DNA of 64,000 nt, taken from the NCBI GenBank assembly GCA_016710645.1, contig JADJVI010000052.1, forward strand, positions 62,001 to 126,000. The letters are read 5' to 3'. Within the stretch, counting starts at the first letter, position 1, and the number at the start of each line of letters is the position of its first letter. Made by a program: the position numbers and the translations under genes. The notes beneath the pieces were generated by a model. That model saw nothing but the letters and a program-made list of their open reading frames with translations. It made no database searches and had not been told where the DNA came from. Source of the DNA: Actinomycetales bacterium. Its GTDB lineage: Bacteria > Actinomycetota > Actinomycetes > Actinomycetales > Dermatophilaceae. This document shows, piece by piece, positions 1 to 8,324 of the stretch.

Positions 1-1298
1 AGGTGCGGGTCGTCGTCGGCACCCGCGCTGCGGCATTTGCCCCCGTGCACGAACTAGGTCTGGTCGCCTGGTGGGACGACGGCGACGACCTGCACCAGGA
101 GCCCCGGGCCCCGTATCCGCATGTCCGTGAAGTGCTGGCGCGGCGCGCGCGACAGACGGGGGCGGCGCTGCTCAGTGGTGGGTTCACACGCACCGTGCAG
201 GCGCAACAGCGGGTGGAGGCAGGGGAGTGGGCCTCCGTCGCGAGCCCCTCCGCGACGGTGCGCAACGCCGCACCGCGGGTGCTCATCGCCGGGGAGGGCA
301 TCGACCTGGAGCGAGATGGCCCGGCCGCTCGCGCCCACCTGCCGTCGGCTGCCTGGCGTGCGGCCAAGAACGCCCTGGCCGATGGGCCGGTGCTCGTGCA
401 GGTCCCGCGCCGGGGTTACCTCCCAGCGCTGTCCTGCCAGGTATGCCGTGCCCCGGCTCGTTGCCCGCGGTGCCACGGGCCGATGGCGATCCCGGCGCCC
501 GCTCAGGCGGCCCGATGCCGTTGGTGTGCAGGCGACTTCGGGCCCCAGGGCTTCATCTGCGCGCACTGTGAAGGCACCACGCTTCGATCAAGTACGGTCG
601 GGGCGCGACGCACCGCAGAGGAGTTGGGGCGGGCCTTCCCCGGGGTGCCGCTGGTGACCTCTGGCGCCGGAGACGTCACGGCCACCGTGCCGGCTCGCCC
701 GGCCCTCGTCGTGGCGACGCCCGGAGCGGAGCCCACGGCCGAAGGGGGCTATACCGCGGCGCTGCTCTTGGACGCCTGGGCGCTGCTGGAGCGGGCCGAC
801 CTCGACGCCGGCCTGGAAACCCTGCGGCGTTGGTGTGCCGCAGCCGCGTTGGTGCGTCCGGCCGGGGCCGGTGGGTTGGTCGTCGTCGCCGGGGTGCCCG
901 CTGGAGTCACCGCGACGCCGGTCGAGGCCTTGGTGCGCTGGGATCCCGCGTGGTTGGCCGAGCGTGAGTTCGCGGAGCGACGTGAGCTGGGGCTGCCTCC
1001 GGCCAGCGCTGTCGCCCGCCTGGCTGGGTCGCGCCGCGCCGTGCTGGCAGCGGCCGACGAGGTGGCCGCAGTCGTCCCGGTCGAGCGGCTGGGCCCGCTC
1101 CCGGTGCCGACCACACGGCATACCGGAGGTGGTGAAGGTGACCCGACCGACCCACCCCCGGTGCAACTTGTCCTGAGGGCTGCACTGTCTGACGCCCCGG
1201 CGCTGGCTGCGGCCCTGGTAGCCGTGCGAGCCGTCCGGAGTGCCCGCAAGGACCCCGAGCCGTTGAGCATCCGGGTGGATTGGTTGGGCGACCAGTAG
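1..1298 (+). CDS. priA: Primosomal protein N' (PriA), C-terminal part, 5' end outside window
   Basis: PriA recognises stalled replication forks and reloads the replication machinery. Reading is open from the window edge, so the gene starts upstream. Counting from the first visible Met (position 3), four CxxC zinc pairs are present: CQVC 145-148, CPRC 154-157, CRWC 172-175 and CAHC 186-189. The place where ordinary PriA has its DEAH box reads WWDDGDDL (23-30) and no intact helicase motif follows. This is the known state of actinobacterial PriA, which is thought to keep a primosome role without helicase activity. It heads a block with def, fmt, rsmB and rpe. The family call is firm; loss of ATPase activity is inferred from the missing motifs. 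Confidence 0.9.
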   Translation, partial: VRVVVGTRAAAFAPVHELGLVAWWDDGDDLHQEPRAPYPHVREVLARRARQTGAALLSGGFTRTVQAQQRVEAGEWASVASPSATVRNAAPRVLIAGEGIDLERDGPAARAHLPSAAWRAAKNALADGPVLVQVPRRGYLPALSCQVCRAPARCPRCHGPMAIPAPAQAARCRWCAGDFGPQGFICAHCEGTTLRSSTVGARRTAEELGRAFPGVPLVTSGAGDVTATVPARPALVVATPGAEPTAEGGYTAALLLDAWALLERADLDAGLETLRRWCAAAALVRPAGAGGLVVVAGVPAGVTATPVEALVRWDPAWLAEREFAERRELGLPPASAVARLAGSRRAVLAAADEVAAVVPVERLGPLPVPTTRHTGGGEGDPTDPPPVQLVLRAALSDAPALAAALVAVRAVRSARKDPEPLSIRVDWLGDQ

Positions 1299-1387
1299 CG
1301 TCTGCGGCCCGGGGCGGCACCTCTTGGACGCCCTAGACTTGGCGACTCATCCCGCGTCCGCTTCTCCCGTGCTTCTGAGGTCTGCCC

Positions 1388-1933
1388 GTGTCGGTCAAGG
1401 ACATCCGTCTGTTCGGTGATCCCATCTTGCGTACTCCTGCCACCGAGGTCGTCGACTTCGACAAGGAACTGCGCCAACTGGTCGCCGACCTCACCGACAC
1501 CATGCTCGATGCCCCGGGGGCGGGCTTGGCGGCGCCGCAGATCGGGGTCGGGCTGCGCGTCTTCACGTATCACGTCGACGGCGTCCTCGGTCACCTCATC
1601 AATCCCGTGCTCGACCTGTCCGACGAGCGCCAGGACGGCCCGGAAGGGTGCCTGTCCTTCCCTGGGTTGTCCATCGACACCCCTCGGGCGCTGCGCGTCG
1701 TTGCGCGCGGCCAGGACCAGCATGGCGAGCCGGTGCTGCTGGAGGGCAGCGAGTTCCTCGCTCGGGCTGTCCAACACGAGACCGACCACCTCGACGGAAT
1801 CCTCTTCATCGACCGTCTGGACAGCCAGGCGCGAAAGGCCGCCATGAAGCTCATCCGCGAGGCCGACTGGGCCGGGTCTGAGCGTCCGGTCGTGCGCACC
1901 AGCCCGCACGCCACCTTCGGTCGGGGGCTCTAG
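1388..1933 (+). CDS. def: Peptide deformylase
   Basis: Removes the N-terminal formyl group from nascent proteins in the cytoplasm, using a metal ion. All three family motifs are intact in 181 residues: GAGLAAPQIG (44-53), EGCLS (86-90) with the metal-binding Cys88, and QHETDHLDG (129-137) with metal-binding His130 and His134 and catalytic Glu131. The start is a GTG. It lies 89 bp after priA and 3 bp before fmt, so the enzyme that adds the formyl group to Met-tRNA and the one that removes it are co-transcribed, a very common arrangement. Nothing unusual in length or composition. Confidence 0.97.
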   Translation: MSVKDIRLFGDPILRTPATEVVDFDKELRQLVADLTDTMLDAPGAGLAAPQIGVGLRVFTYHVDGVLGHLINPVLDLSDERQDGPEGCLSFPGLSIDTPRALRVVARGQDQHGEPVLLEGSEFLARAVQHETDHLDGILFIDRLDSQARKAAMKLIREADWAGSERPVVRTSPHATFGRGL

Positions 1934-1936
1934 CTC

Positions 1937-2890
1937 ATGAGAGTCGTCTTCGCCGGCACGCCCGACGTCGCCATCCCGAGCCTGGAGGCGCTCATCGCCT
2001 CGCGACACGACGTCGCCGCGGTCGTCACCCGTCCCGATGCGCCTGCGGGTCGAGGCCGGACCATGGTGCCCTCGCCCGTGCGAGTGCGAGCAGAGGCACA
2101 CGGCATACCGGTGCTGACGCCGCGGTCGCCGCGCGAGCCGGAGCTCCAGCAGGCGCTTCGCGACCTCGCTCCCGACTGCTGCCCCGTCGTCGCGTATGGC
2201 GCGCTGGTCCCGCAGGCTGCCCTGGACATCCCGAGACACGGATGGGTCAATCTGCACTTCTCGTTGCTGCCGGCCTGGCGCGGGGCGGCTCCGGTGCAGC
2301 ACGCCGTCATGGCCGGCGACGAGGTGACGGGGGCCAGCACCTTCCTGCTGGAGGCGGGCCTGGACACCGGCCCGGTCTACGGCGTGATGACCGAGACGGT
2401 CCGTCCGACCGACACGAGCGGCGACCTGCTGCATCGGCTCTCGGTCGGTGGTGCGGGGCTGTTGGTCGCGACCCTCGACGGCATCGAGGACGGCACTCTG
2501 GAGGCCAAACCCCAACCCGCAGAGGGCATTTCGCTGGCCCCCAAGATCGAGGTCGAGGACGCCCGCGTGGTCTGGACCCGTCCCGCGGTGGCTATCGATC
2601 GACTGGTCCGCGGGTGCACTCCGGCACCGGGCGCGTGGTCGACTTTCCGGGGCGAACGGGTCAAGCTCGGTCCGCTCACCGTGGTCGAGGGCGAGTTGCC
2701 GGGTGGGTTGGCTGCTCCGAACGCCCCCGGCGAGCTCCTGGTCACCAAGAACGCCGTGTATGCCGGGACCCTCACCTCCCCGGTCAAGCTCGGCCTGGTC
2801 CGGGCCCACGGCAAGAAGGAGATGGCTGCGGCCGATTGGGCCCGCGGCGTTCGCATCGAACCCGGGGAGCGGCTGGGCGAGGATGGCTGA
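1937..2890 (+). CDS. fmt: Methionyl-tRNA formyltransferase
   Basis: Transfers a formyl group from 10-formyl-tetrahydrofolate to initiator Met-tRNA. The 317-residue length is normal. The catalytic region is clear: Asn105 and His107 in NLHFSLLPAWRG (105-116) and Asp143 in GLDTG (141-145); the C-terminal OB-like tRNA-binding domain follows from about residue 205. The start ATG is 3 bp after the def stop and its own stop overlaps the start of rsmB, so the three genes form a coupled unit. Residues 55-58 (HGIP) are encoded through a copy of the dispersed GGCATACC word, which forces an ATA isoleucine codon. Confidence 0.97.
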   Translation: MRVVFAGTPDVAIPSLEALIASRHDVAAVVTRPDAPAGRGRTMVPSPVRVRAEAHGIPVLTPRSPREPELQQALRDLAPDCCPVVAYGALVPQAALDIPRHGWVNLHFSLLPAWRGAAPVQHAVMAGDEVTGASTFLLEAGLDTGPVYGVMTETVRPTDTSGDLLHRLSVGGAGLLVATLDGIEDGTLEAKPQPAEGISLAPKIEVEDARVVWTRPAVAIDRLVRGCTPAPGAWSTFRGERVKLGPLTVVEGELPGGLAAPNAPGELLVTKNAVYAGTLTSPVKLGLVRAHGKKEMAAADWARGVRIEPGERLGEDG

Positions 2891-4391
2891 TCGTCCCGGT
2901 CAGGCCGATCGACCGCCCGGACCTGTGGCTGGGCTGGGTGGCCGTGGTGGGCGTCGGCCACGGTCAGCGCAGCGGCCGGCCGAGCGCGCACGCACAGGTG
3001 ATCCGTCGCGGTTGACGGCATACAGTCTGCTCCGCGATGTGGCGGGCGGGGCGTACGCGAACCTTGAACTCCCGAAACGCCTTCGGGCGCAACACCTTTC
3101 CGGTCGCGACGCGGCGTTCGCGACCGAACTGGCGTATGGCGCGCTGCGCCTTCAGGGACGCTATGACCCGATGATCGCGATCGCCGCCGGGCGCGAGCTG
3201 AGCGCGATCGATGCCAACGTGCTCGACACGCTGCGGCTCGGCGCGCACCAGATCCTCGGGATGCGGGTGCCGGCCCATGCCGCTGTCGCCGAGACCGTCG
3301 CGTTGGCGCGGCAGGTCAACGGGGCGGGTGCCGCGGGCTTTGTCAACGCCGTGCTGCGACGCCTCTCCGAGCGCACCCTGGCCGAGTGGATTGGCGCCAT
3401 CCTCGACCCGATCCCGGACCCCTTGGAGCGGCTCGCGGTCGAGCACTCCCACCCGCTCTGGATCGTCAAAGCGTTGCGTGCCGCCCTGCTCGGCCATGGC
3501 ACCGCGACCGTCGAGACGGTCGATGCGCAGCTGGCGCACCTGCTCGAGGTCGACAACGCCGCGGCCCTGGTCTCCCTGGTCGCCCGACCCGGCTTGGCCG
3601 AGGTGGGTGAGTTGCGCGCCGCAGGCGGCACCCCCGGACGCTGGGCTGCCACGGCGGTGACCTGGCCGGGAGGTGACCCGGGCGGCATACCCGCTGTGCG
3701 AGATGGGCGGGCGGCCGTCCAGGACGAAGGGTCGCAACTCGTCGCCGCGGCCCTGGCCGCGGTGCCGGTCACGGGCACTGCGGGGGAGCGCTGGCTGGAC
3801 CTGTGCGCGGGACCCGGAGGCAAGGCCGGCCTCCTCGGCGCGTTGGCAGTCCAGCGCGGTGCGCAGTTTGTGGCGAGCGACGTGAGTGAGCACCGGGTCG
3901 ACCTGGTGCGGGCGACGTTGCGGCCGGTGGTTGCGGCCGGGGCGCCCGGTCAGGTCACGGTGCGAGTCGGCGACGGGCGCGACATCGGCACCGATGAGCC
4001 GGAGAGCTTCGACCGGGTCATGGTCGATGCTCCCTGCACCGGCCTCGGGGCCCTGCGTCGGCGACCGGAAGCGCGCTGGCGTAAGCAGCCGACCGACGTC
4101 ACCCAGCTCGCGGTGCTGCAGCGGCAATTGCTCACGTCGGCGCTCGATGCGACCCGCGCTGGCGGCGTCGTCGCCTATGTCACGTGCAGCCCGCACCTGG
4201 TCGAGACCCGGTTCGCCGTGAGCGACGTGGTGAAGAAGCGCAGCGATGTCGAGGTGCTCGACGCGCGCGAGTTCGTCGTCGACGCGACGGGTCGCCCGCT
4301 GCCGGATCTCGGTGACGGTCCGTTCGCCCAGCTGTGGCCGCACCTGCACGGCACTGATGCCATGTTCCTCGCCCTGCTGCGCAAACGCTGA
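2883..4391 (+). CDS. rsmB: 16S rRNA m5C967 methyltransferase (RsmB/NOP family)
   Basis: SAM-dependent RNA cytosine-5 methyltransferase that modifies 16S rRNA, 502 residues. A NusB-like RNA-binding domain occupies roughly residues 45-190. The Rossmann methyltransferase domain follows, with the SAM loop DLCAGPGGKAG (about 305), DAPCTGLG (about 381) and TCSPH (about 433); the two cysteines in the last motifs are the release and nucleophilic residues of the family. I chose the ATG at 2883, which overlaps the fmt stop, although the frame is open further upstream inside fmt. The first 40 residues are rich in Arg, Pro and Gly and are probably disordered. Confidence 0.93.
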   Translation: MADRPGQADRPPGPVAGLGGRGGRRPRSAQRPAERARTGDPSRLTAYSLLRDVAGGAYANLELPKRLRAQHLSGRDAAFATELAYGALRLQGRYDPMIAIAAGRELSAIDANVLDTLRLGAHQILGMRVPAHAAVAETVALARQVNGAGAAGFVNAVLRRLSERTLAEWIGAILDPIPDPLERLAVEHSHPLWIVKALRAALLGHGTATVETVDAQLAHLLEVDNAAALVSLVARPGLAEVGELRAAGGTPGRWAATAVTWPGGDPGGIPAVRDGRAAVQDEGSQLVAAALAAVPVTGTAGERWLDLCAGPGGKAGLLGALAVQRGAQFVASDVSEHRVDLVRATLRPVVAAGAPGQVTVRVGDGRDIGTDEPESFDRVMVDAPCTGLGALRRRPEARWRKQPTDVTQLAVLQRQLLTSALDATRAGGVVAYVTCSPHLVETRFAVSDVVKKRSDVEVLDAREFVVDATGRPLPDLGDGPFAQLWPHLHGTDAMFLALLRKR

Positions 4392-4446
4392 GGCCATCCG
4401 CATCGCTCGGTATGCCGTGCGGAGCCGAACCGGCGGGGCCCTCCAA

Positions 4447-4452
4447 TAGGGT
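4447..4452 (+). promoter_or_regulatory. Putative -10 box (TAGGGT) for a leaderless rpe transcript
   Basis: TAGGGT ends 7 nt before the GTG at 4460, the spacing expected if transcription starts on the first base of the start codon. No good ribosome-binding site is present, which fits a leaderless mRNA. It overlaps an alternative upstream GTG at 4451. Confidence 0.5.
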
Positions 4453-4459
4453 GTCGGTC

Positions 4460-5116
4460 GTGCAGATCTCGCCGAGCATCTTGTCCGCCGATTTCGCCAA
4501 CCTGCAGCGCGAGCTCGATGCCGTGGCCAATGCCGACTGGGCTCACGTCGACGTCATGGACAACCACTTTGTGCCCAACCTCACGCTGGGGTTGCCAGTG
4601 GTCGAGGCGCTCCTGCGGGTCAGCCCGATTCCGATCGACTGCCACCTCATGATCGCCGACCCCGATCGGTGGGCACCGGCATACGCCGAGGCCGGTGCGG
4701 GCTCGGTGACCTTCCATGTCGAAGCAGCCACCGACCCCCGCCGACTCGCCCGTGACCTGCGCGCCGCAGGGTCCCGGGCTGGGATGGCCCTCAAGCCCGG
4801 CACGCCGTGGGCACCCTACGAGGAGTTGCTGCCCGAGCTGGACATGGTCCTCGTCATGACCGTCGAGCCGGGTTTCGGCGGGCAGTCCTTCCTCGCCGAC
4901 CAGCTGCCGAAGGTACGCCAGGTGCGCGAGTCGGTGCGGCGTCGTGGCGGGCAGATCTGGGTGCAGGTCGACGGGGGAGTCAGCGCATCGACCATCGAAG
5001 CCTGCGCCGAGGCGGGGGCCGACGTCTTCGTCGCCGGGTCGGCCGTCTATGGGGCCGACAGCGCAGCCGGCGCCGTCGACCGGCTCCGCGCCTTGGCCAA
5101 CCGACACCGTCACTGA
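4460..5116 (+). CDS. rpe: Ribulose-phosphate 3-epimerase
   Basis: Interconverts ribulose 5-phosphate and xylulose 5-phosphate in the pentose phosphate pathway. The TIM-barrel signature is intact: SPSILSADF at the N-terminus, HVDVMDN (29-35), CHLM (61-64), VMTVEPGFGGQ (132-142) and VDGGVS (170-175), carrying the metal-binding His and the catalytic Asp pair. The start at GTG 4460 gives 218 residues, normal for the family. An in-frame GTG at 4451 is possible, but it overlaps the likely -10 box. It is followed by the FMN riboswitch of the next gene. Confidence 0.95.
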   Translation: MQISPSILSADFANLQRELDAVANADWAHVDVMDNHFVPNLTLGLPVVEALLRVSPIPIDCHLMIADPDRWAPAYAEAGAGSVTFHVEAATDPRRLARDLRAAGSRAGMALKPGTPWAPYEELLPELDMVLVMTVEPGFGGQSFLADQLPKVRQVRESVRRRGGQIWVQVDGGVSASTIEACAEAGADVFVAGSAVYGADSAAGAVDRLRALANRHRH

Positions 5117-5174
5117 GCCGCTCGGCCGAGGGTGGAACGCCCCACCCGGCCGTCCTGGCATAATCGGCCTCACG

Positions 5175-5296
5175 TGCTCCGGGGTCGGTGTAACTCCGAA
5201 CCGGCGGTGACAGTCCGCGACCCGACCGCAGCCAGCGGCCGGTTGACCTGGTGGGATTCCAGGACCGACGGTGAAAGTCCGGATGGTAGGCAGCGC
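5175..5296 (+). promoter_or_regulatory. FMN riboswitch (RFN element)
   Basis: The conserved blocks of the RFN aptamer occur in order: GGGGTCGGTGTAACTCCG, ACCGGCGGTGACAGTCCGCG, the CCTGGTGGGATTCCAGG hairpin, and ACCGACGGTGAAAGTCCGGAT with GGTAGG at the 3' end. It lies in the 311-bp rpe-ribM gap, immediately upstream of a RibM/PnuC-type transporter, and should shut expression down when FMN is plentiful. No typical intrinsic terminator is seen; the downstream helices suggest control of translation. Confidence 0.95.
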
Positions 5297-5383
5297 GTCT
5301 TGAGGCGTTCGACGCCGGTATGCCGTGTCCGTGGCGTTCGCGGGCACGGTGACTGACGTCGACCCGTGTCGAGGGTGTCCCCG

Positions 5384-5420
5384 GAGTTCGTCCCAGTCGG
5401 ATTCGAACTCAAGGACGAAC
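5384..5420 (+). promoter_or_regulatory. Mutually exclusive helices around the ribM ribosome-binding site
   Basis: GAGTTCGTCC (5384-5393) can pair in two ways. GAGTTCG pairs perfectly with CGAACTC (5404-5410), leaving the AAGGA ribosome-binding site at 5411-5415 free. Alternatively GTTCGTCC (5386-5393) pairs perfectly with GGACGAAC (5413-5420), hiding it. This is a plausible expression platform for the FMN aptamer. The pairings are seen in the sequence; the switching is inferred. Confidence 0.6.
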
Positions 5421-5427
5421 ACCACTC

Positions 5428-6156
5428 ATGAACAACGGCAACATCTTCCAGCAGCTCATCGCTGCAACCTTCCCCATCGCCGGTTACGAGATGCACTGGC
5501 TTGAGCTGATCGGCATCCTCATCGGCGCGGCATCGGCCTATCTCGGCATGAAGCGCTGGGTGTGGGCCTGGCCGGTCGGCATCGTCGCCAACGTCATGCT
5601 CTTCTTCGTCTACCTCGGCGCCCTCTTCGGCGCCGACCAGCGGATCCCGCTGTTCGGGCAGGCCGGCCGCCAGATCTTCTTCATCGCCACTAGCCTGTAC
5701 GGCTGGTGGCGCTGGAACCAGTCGCGGCGGGCTCGTGGGGTCGACTCCTCCGCCCCAGCCATCACCCCGCGCTGGGCGACCTCCCGCGAGCGCCTGTTCA
5801 TTGTCGGCGGGTGGATTCTCGGAACGCTCGTCGTCCACCAGGTCTTCGTCGGGCTCTGGAACCTCGCACCCAACCCCTACTGGACTCCGCAGTGGTGGTT
5901 CTACTGGTGCGACGCCTGGATCTTCGTCGGGTCGGTCCTCGCGACCTACTCGATGGCCCGAGGGTGGAACGAGTTCTGGCTGTGCTGGATCGCCGTCGAC
6001 CTCATCGGCGTGCCCCTGGGCTTCGCCACCGGCTATGTGCCGACCGCCGTCCTCTACATCGGCTACGGCATGTTCGTTCTCTACGGCTTCACCCAATGGG
6101 TCAAGGCGACCCGGCTGGAGCGGACGAACGCCTCCGAACCGGTCGCGGCTCGCTAG
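5428..6156 (+). CDS. ribM: PnuC-family riboflavin transporter (RibM/PnuX type)
   Basis: Membrane protein of 242 residues with about seven hydrophobic segments and many tryptophans (for example WVWAWP, YGWWRWNQ, QWWFYWCD), typical of the PnuC vitamin transporter family, which moves its substrate by facilitated diffusion followed by metabolic trapping. PnuC itself takes nicotinamide riboside. The FMN riboswitch directly upstream points to riboflavin instead, as in corynebacterial and streptomycete RibM. AAGGAC provides the ribosome-binding site 12 nt before the ATG. ribF (FAD synthetase/flavokinase) lies 27 kb away in this window and would trap imported riboflavin. Confidence 0.88.
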   Translation: MNNGNIFQQLIAATFPIAGYEMHWLELIGILIGAASAYLGMKRWVWAWPVGIVANVMLFFVYLGALFGADQRIPLFGQAGRQIFFIATSLYGWWRWNQSRRARGVDSSAPAITPRWATSRERLFIVGGWILGTLVVHQVFVGLWNLAPNPYWTPQWWFYWCDAWIFVGSVLATYSMARGWNEFWLCWIAVDLIGVPLGFATGYVPTAVLYIGYGMFVLYGFTQWVKATRLERTNASEPVAAR

Positions 6157-6193
6157 CGAGCTTCCCGCGTCCGAGCCACAGCCATACCAGGCA

Positions 6194-6245
6194 GGTATGC
6201 CGTCCGCTCACGTCCGCGCGCTGGAAGGTGCGCGGACGGCATACC
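6194..6245. terminator. Stem-loop built from two inverted copies of the dispersed word
   Basis: GGTATGCCGTCCGC (6194-6207) and GCGGACGGCATACC (6232-6245) are perfect 14-bp inverted arms with a 24-nt loop that can itself form a CGTCCGCGC/GCGCGGACG stem. It lies between ribM and hisE and may terminate ribM transcription. There is no U-tract. Confidence 0.5.
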
Positions 6246-6255
6246 CGCCGCTCGG

Positions 6256-6261
6256 TAGGCT
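6256..6261 (+). promoter_or_regulatory. Putative -10 box (TAGGCT) for a leaderless hisE transcript
   Basis: TAGGCT ends 8 nt before the hisE GTG, and no ribosome-binding site precedes that GTG. It fits an actinobacterial leaderless promoter. Confidence 0.5.
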
Positions 6262-6269
6262 GTCACCCT

Positions 6270-6533
6270 GTGAAGACCTTCGAGCAGCTCTACGCGGAAT
6301 TGGCCGAGAAGGCCGTGACGCGTCCTGCCGGGTCCGGGACCGTCGCGGCGCTCGATGCCGGCGTCCATGCCATCGGCAAGAAGATCGTCGAAGAGGCCGC
6401 CGAGGTGTGGATGGCCGCGGAGTACGAGTCCGACGTCCGGGCCGCCGAAGAAATCAGCCAACTGCTCTACCACCTGCAGGTGCTCATGGTCGCCAAGGGC
6501 CTGACCCCCGGCGACGTCTACGCCCACCTGTGA
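6270..6533 (+). CDS. hisE: Phosphoribosyl-ATP pyrophosphatase
   Basis: Second step of histidine synthesis: hydrolyses phosphoribosyl-ATP to phosphoribosyl-AMP and pyrophosphate. The 87-residue protein is a single all-alpha MazG-like domain with the metal-binding cluster KKIVEEAAEVWMA (about 33-45) and a second acidic segment AAEEISQLLYH. The GTG at 6270 gives the usual start VKTFEQLY. hisG follows after 27 bp, so the two form the actinobacterial hisE-hisG pair; hisF is separate, about 3.4 kb away. Confidence 0.95.
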   Translation: MKTFEQLYAELAEKAVTRPAGSGTVAALDAGVHAIGKKIVEEAAEVWMAAEYESDVRAAEEISQLLYHLQVLMVAKGLTPGDVYAHL

Positions 6534-6560
6534 AGTCCTGAACCTGCCTGAGGAAGTCCC

Positions 6561-7406
6561 ATGCTGCGTATCGCCGTGCCCAACAAGGGTTCGCTGTCCG
6601 AGTCGGCGGCCGAGATGTTGCGCGAGTCCGGCTACAAGATCCGCCGCGACCCCAAGGAACTCGTCGTCGCCGACCCCGCCAACGACGTCGAGTTGTTCTA
6701 CCTTCGCCCGCGCGATATCGCGATCTACGTCGGCTCGGGCACGGTCGATGCCGGTATCACCGGCCGTGACCTGCTGCTGGACTCTGGCAGCGATGCCGTC
6801 GAGATGATGGCGCTCGGCTTCGGGCGCTCGACCTTCCGGTATGCCGCCCGGGTCGGGGAGTTGCACGAGGTCGCCGATATCGCCGGCAAACGGGTGGCGA
6901 CGAGCTATCCGGGACTGGTGCGGGCGCACCTTGCGGCCCAAGGCGTCGATGCCACGGTCGTGCGTTTGGACGGAGCGGTGGAAACCGCGATCACCCTAGG
7001 TGTGGCCGATGTCATCGCCGACGTCGTCGAGACCGGCGCCACCCTGCGCAGCCAGGGCCTCGCGGTCTTCGGCGAGCCGATCCTGTCCTCTGAAGCGGTC
7101 CTCATCCGACGCGCCGAGGTGGCTGAGGACAACGGCGTCGGGGTGCTGCGCCGACGCCTGCTCGGGGTGGTCACCGCGCGCACCTACGTGATCATGGATT
7201 ACGACGTGCCGGCTGCCCTCATCGACCAGGCCTGCGCCGTCACCCCCGGCCTGGAGTCGCCGACGGTGTCCCCCTTGAAGGACCCCGCCTGGGTCGCAGT
7301 GCGGGCGATGGTGCCGCGGTCGAGCACCAACCGGGTCATGGACGAGCTCTACGACCTGGGCGCCAGGGGCATCCTCGTGACCGACATCGCCGCCTGCCGG
7401 CTGTAA
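6561..7406 (+). CDS. hisG: ATP phosphoribosyltransferase (long form)
   Basis: Catalyses the committed step of histidine synthesis, condensing ATP with PRPP. The protein is 281 residues, the long, HisZ-independent form. The N-terminal catalytic part starts RIAVPNKGSLSE and contains VGSGTVDAGITGRD (about 58-71). The C-terminal 75 residues form the ACT-like domain that binds histidine for feedback control (ending ARGILVTDIAACRL). GAGGAAG precedes the ATG as a ribosome-binding site, and hisE lies directly upstream. Confidence 0.96.
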   Translation: MLRIAVPNKGSLSESAAEMLRESGYKIRRDPKELVVADPANDVELFYLRPRDIAIYVGSGTVDAGITGRDLLLDSGSDAVEMMALGFGRSTFRYAARVGELHEVADIAGKRVATSYPGLVRAHLAAQGVDATVVRLDGAVETAITLGVADVIADVVETGATLRSQGLAVFGEPILSSEAVLIRRAEVAEDNGVGVLRRRLLGVVTARTYVIMDYDVPAALIDQACAVTPGLESPTVSPLKDPAWVAVRAMVPRSSTNRVMDELYDLGARGILVTDIAACRL

Positions 7407-7437
7407 CGTCGCAGTGACGCACGATAAGGAGAGCCAC

Positions 7438-7905
7438 GTGAGCATCCCGACCGACGCGAGTCCCTTCGAGGTCTTCCGCCCTCGACGCGGGCGATTCGTC
7501 GCCATCGGGCTCATGGTCGCCGTCGTGACGATCTTCACCTTCATCGGGTTCTTCATCGAGGCGACCAAGACGCACGATTTCAAGCCGATCGACCGGGTCT
7601 TCTTCGCCTCGATCGGGTGGGTGCTCGCGCTGCTGTTCTGGCGCTACGCGACGATCCGGGCCATCCCGAGCCGCGAGGGCTTGGTCGTGCGCAATCTCTT
7701 CACCACGCGCACGGTCACCTGGCCGCAAGTCGTCGCCATCACCTTCGAGCACGGGATGCCGTGGCCGAGCATGGAGCTCAGCGACACCGAGAGCCTGGCC
7801 GTCATGGCGATCCAGCGCTCGGACGGCAAGCGGTCGCTGGCCGAGTGCTCGCGCCTGGTCGCCCTGGCGCAGGGTCTGGGCGAGGCGGCCGAGCCGCAAC
7901 GCTGA
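7438..7905 (+). CDS. PH-domain membrane protein
   Basis: Small membrane protein of 155 residues with two hydrophobic segments (about 22-43 and 58-76) followed by a bacterial PH-like domain typified by REGLVVRNLFTTRTVTWPQV. Such proteins are often found next to histidine genes in actinobacteria, but their function is not known. The GTG start at 7438 has a strong AAGGAG site 8 nt upstream. It lies 31 bp after hisG in the same direction, so it is probably co-transcribed, and its stop is 8 bp from the convergent crcB gene. Confidence 0.75.
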   Translation: MSIPTDASPFEVFRPRRGRFVAIGLMVAVVTIFTFIGFFIEATKTHDFKPIDRVFFASIGWVLALLFWRYATIRAIPSREGLVVRNLFTTRTVTWPQVVAITFEHGMPWPSMELSDTESLAVMAIQRSDGKRSLAECSRLVALAQGLGEAAEPQR

Positions 7906-7913
7906 GCCGGGCG

Positions 7914-8324
7914 TCAGCCGCCAGACAGGGCGCGCGCGACGAGACAGCCGACGTAGGCCGCGAGGACTCCCGCAGCGGCGGTCACCGTGAGGTTGAGTAC
8001 GGCGGCCGTATGCCGTCCGGCTCGCCACAGGCTCACCGTGTCGACAGCGAGCGTCGACAGGGTCGACAGGCCGCCGCAGAACGCGGCCGTCGCCAGCAGC
8101 CGACCCGTCGTGCCGGTGACCGTGAGGGCGGCAGCTATTCCGGCGATGAGCGACGCGAGCGCGTTGGCGACCAGGACGCCCGCTGGAAACGGATGCGTTG
8201 TGGCGGTGTTCCTGTTCCAGCGTCGTTCTCCTGCAACGCTTCCCGCCGCCACCAGGGCATAGCGCAGGAGCGCACCGAGTGCGCCGACCAGGGGAGCGAC
8301 GGCATACGCCCAGGGCGGGATCAC
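7914..8324 (-). CDS. crcB2: Fluoride channel subunit CrcB/FluC (second copy)
   Basis: Small four-helix membrane protein of the FluC family, which exports fluoride. It has 136 residues, with GALGALLRY near the N-terminus, an internal VANALASLIAGI segment, and GGLSTLSTLAVD, the family's polar track. The GTG start at 8324 overlaps the stop of the upstream crcB copy (GTGA), so translation is coupled. Two different subunits encoded side by side usually form a dual-topology heterodimer. I see no fluoride riboswitch. Confidence 0.88.
   Translation of the reverse strand: MIPPWAYAVAPLVGALGALLRYALVAAGSVAGERRWNRNTATTHPFPAGVLVANALASLIAGIAAALTVTGTTGRLLATAAFCGGLSTLSTLAVDTVSLWRAGRHTAAVLNLTVTAAAGVLAAYVGCLVARALSGG

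Noticed and set aside
749..2809. A 686-codon open frame on the minus strand
   Set aside because: It runs antisense to priA, def and fmt, has low-complexity Arg/Gly/Asp composition typical of the reverse frame of GC-rich genes, no family motifs, and no ribosome-binding site.
2964..4403. A 479-codon minus-strand frame
   Set aside because: Reverse shadow of rsmB, which has intact SAM and catalytic motifs.
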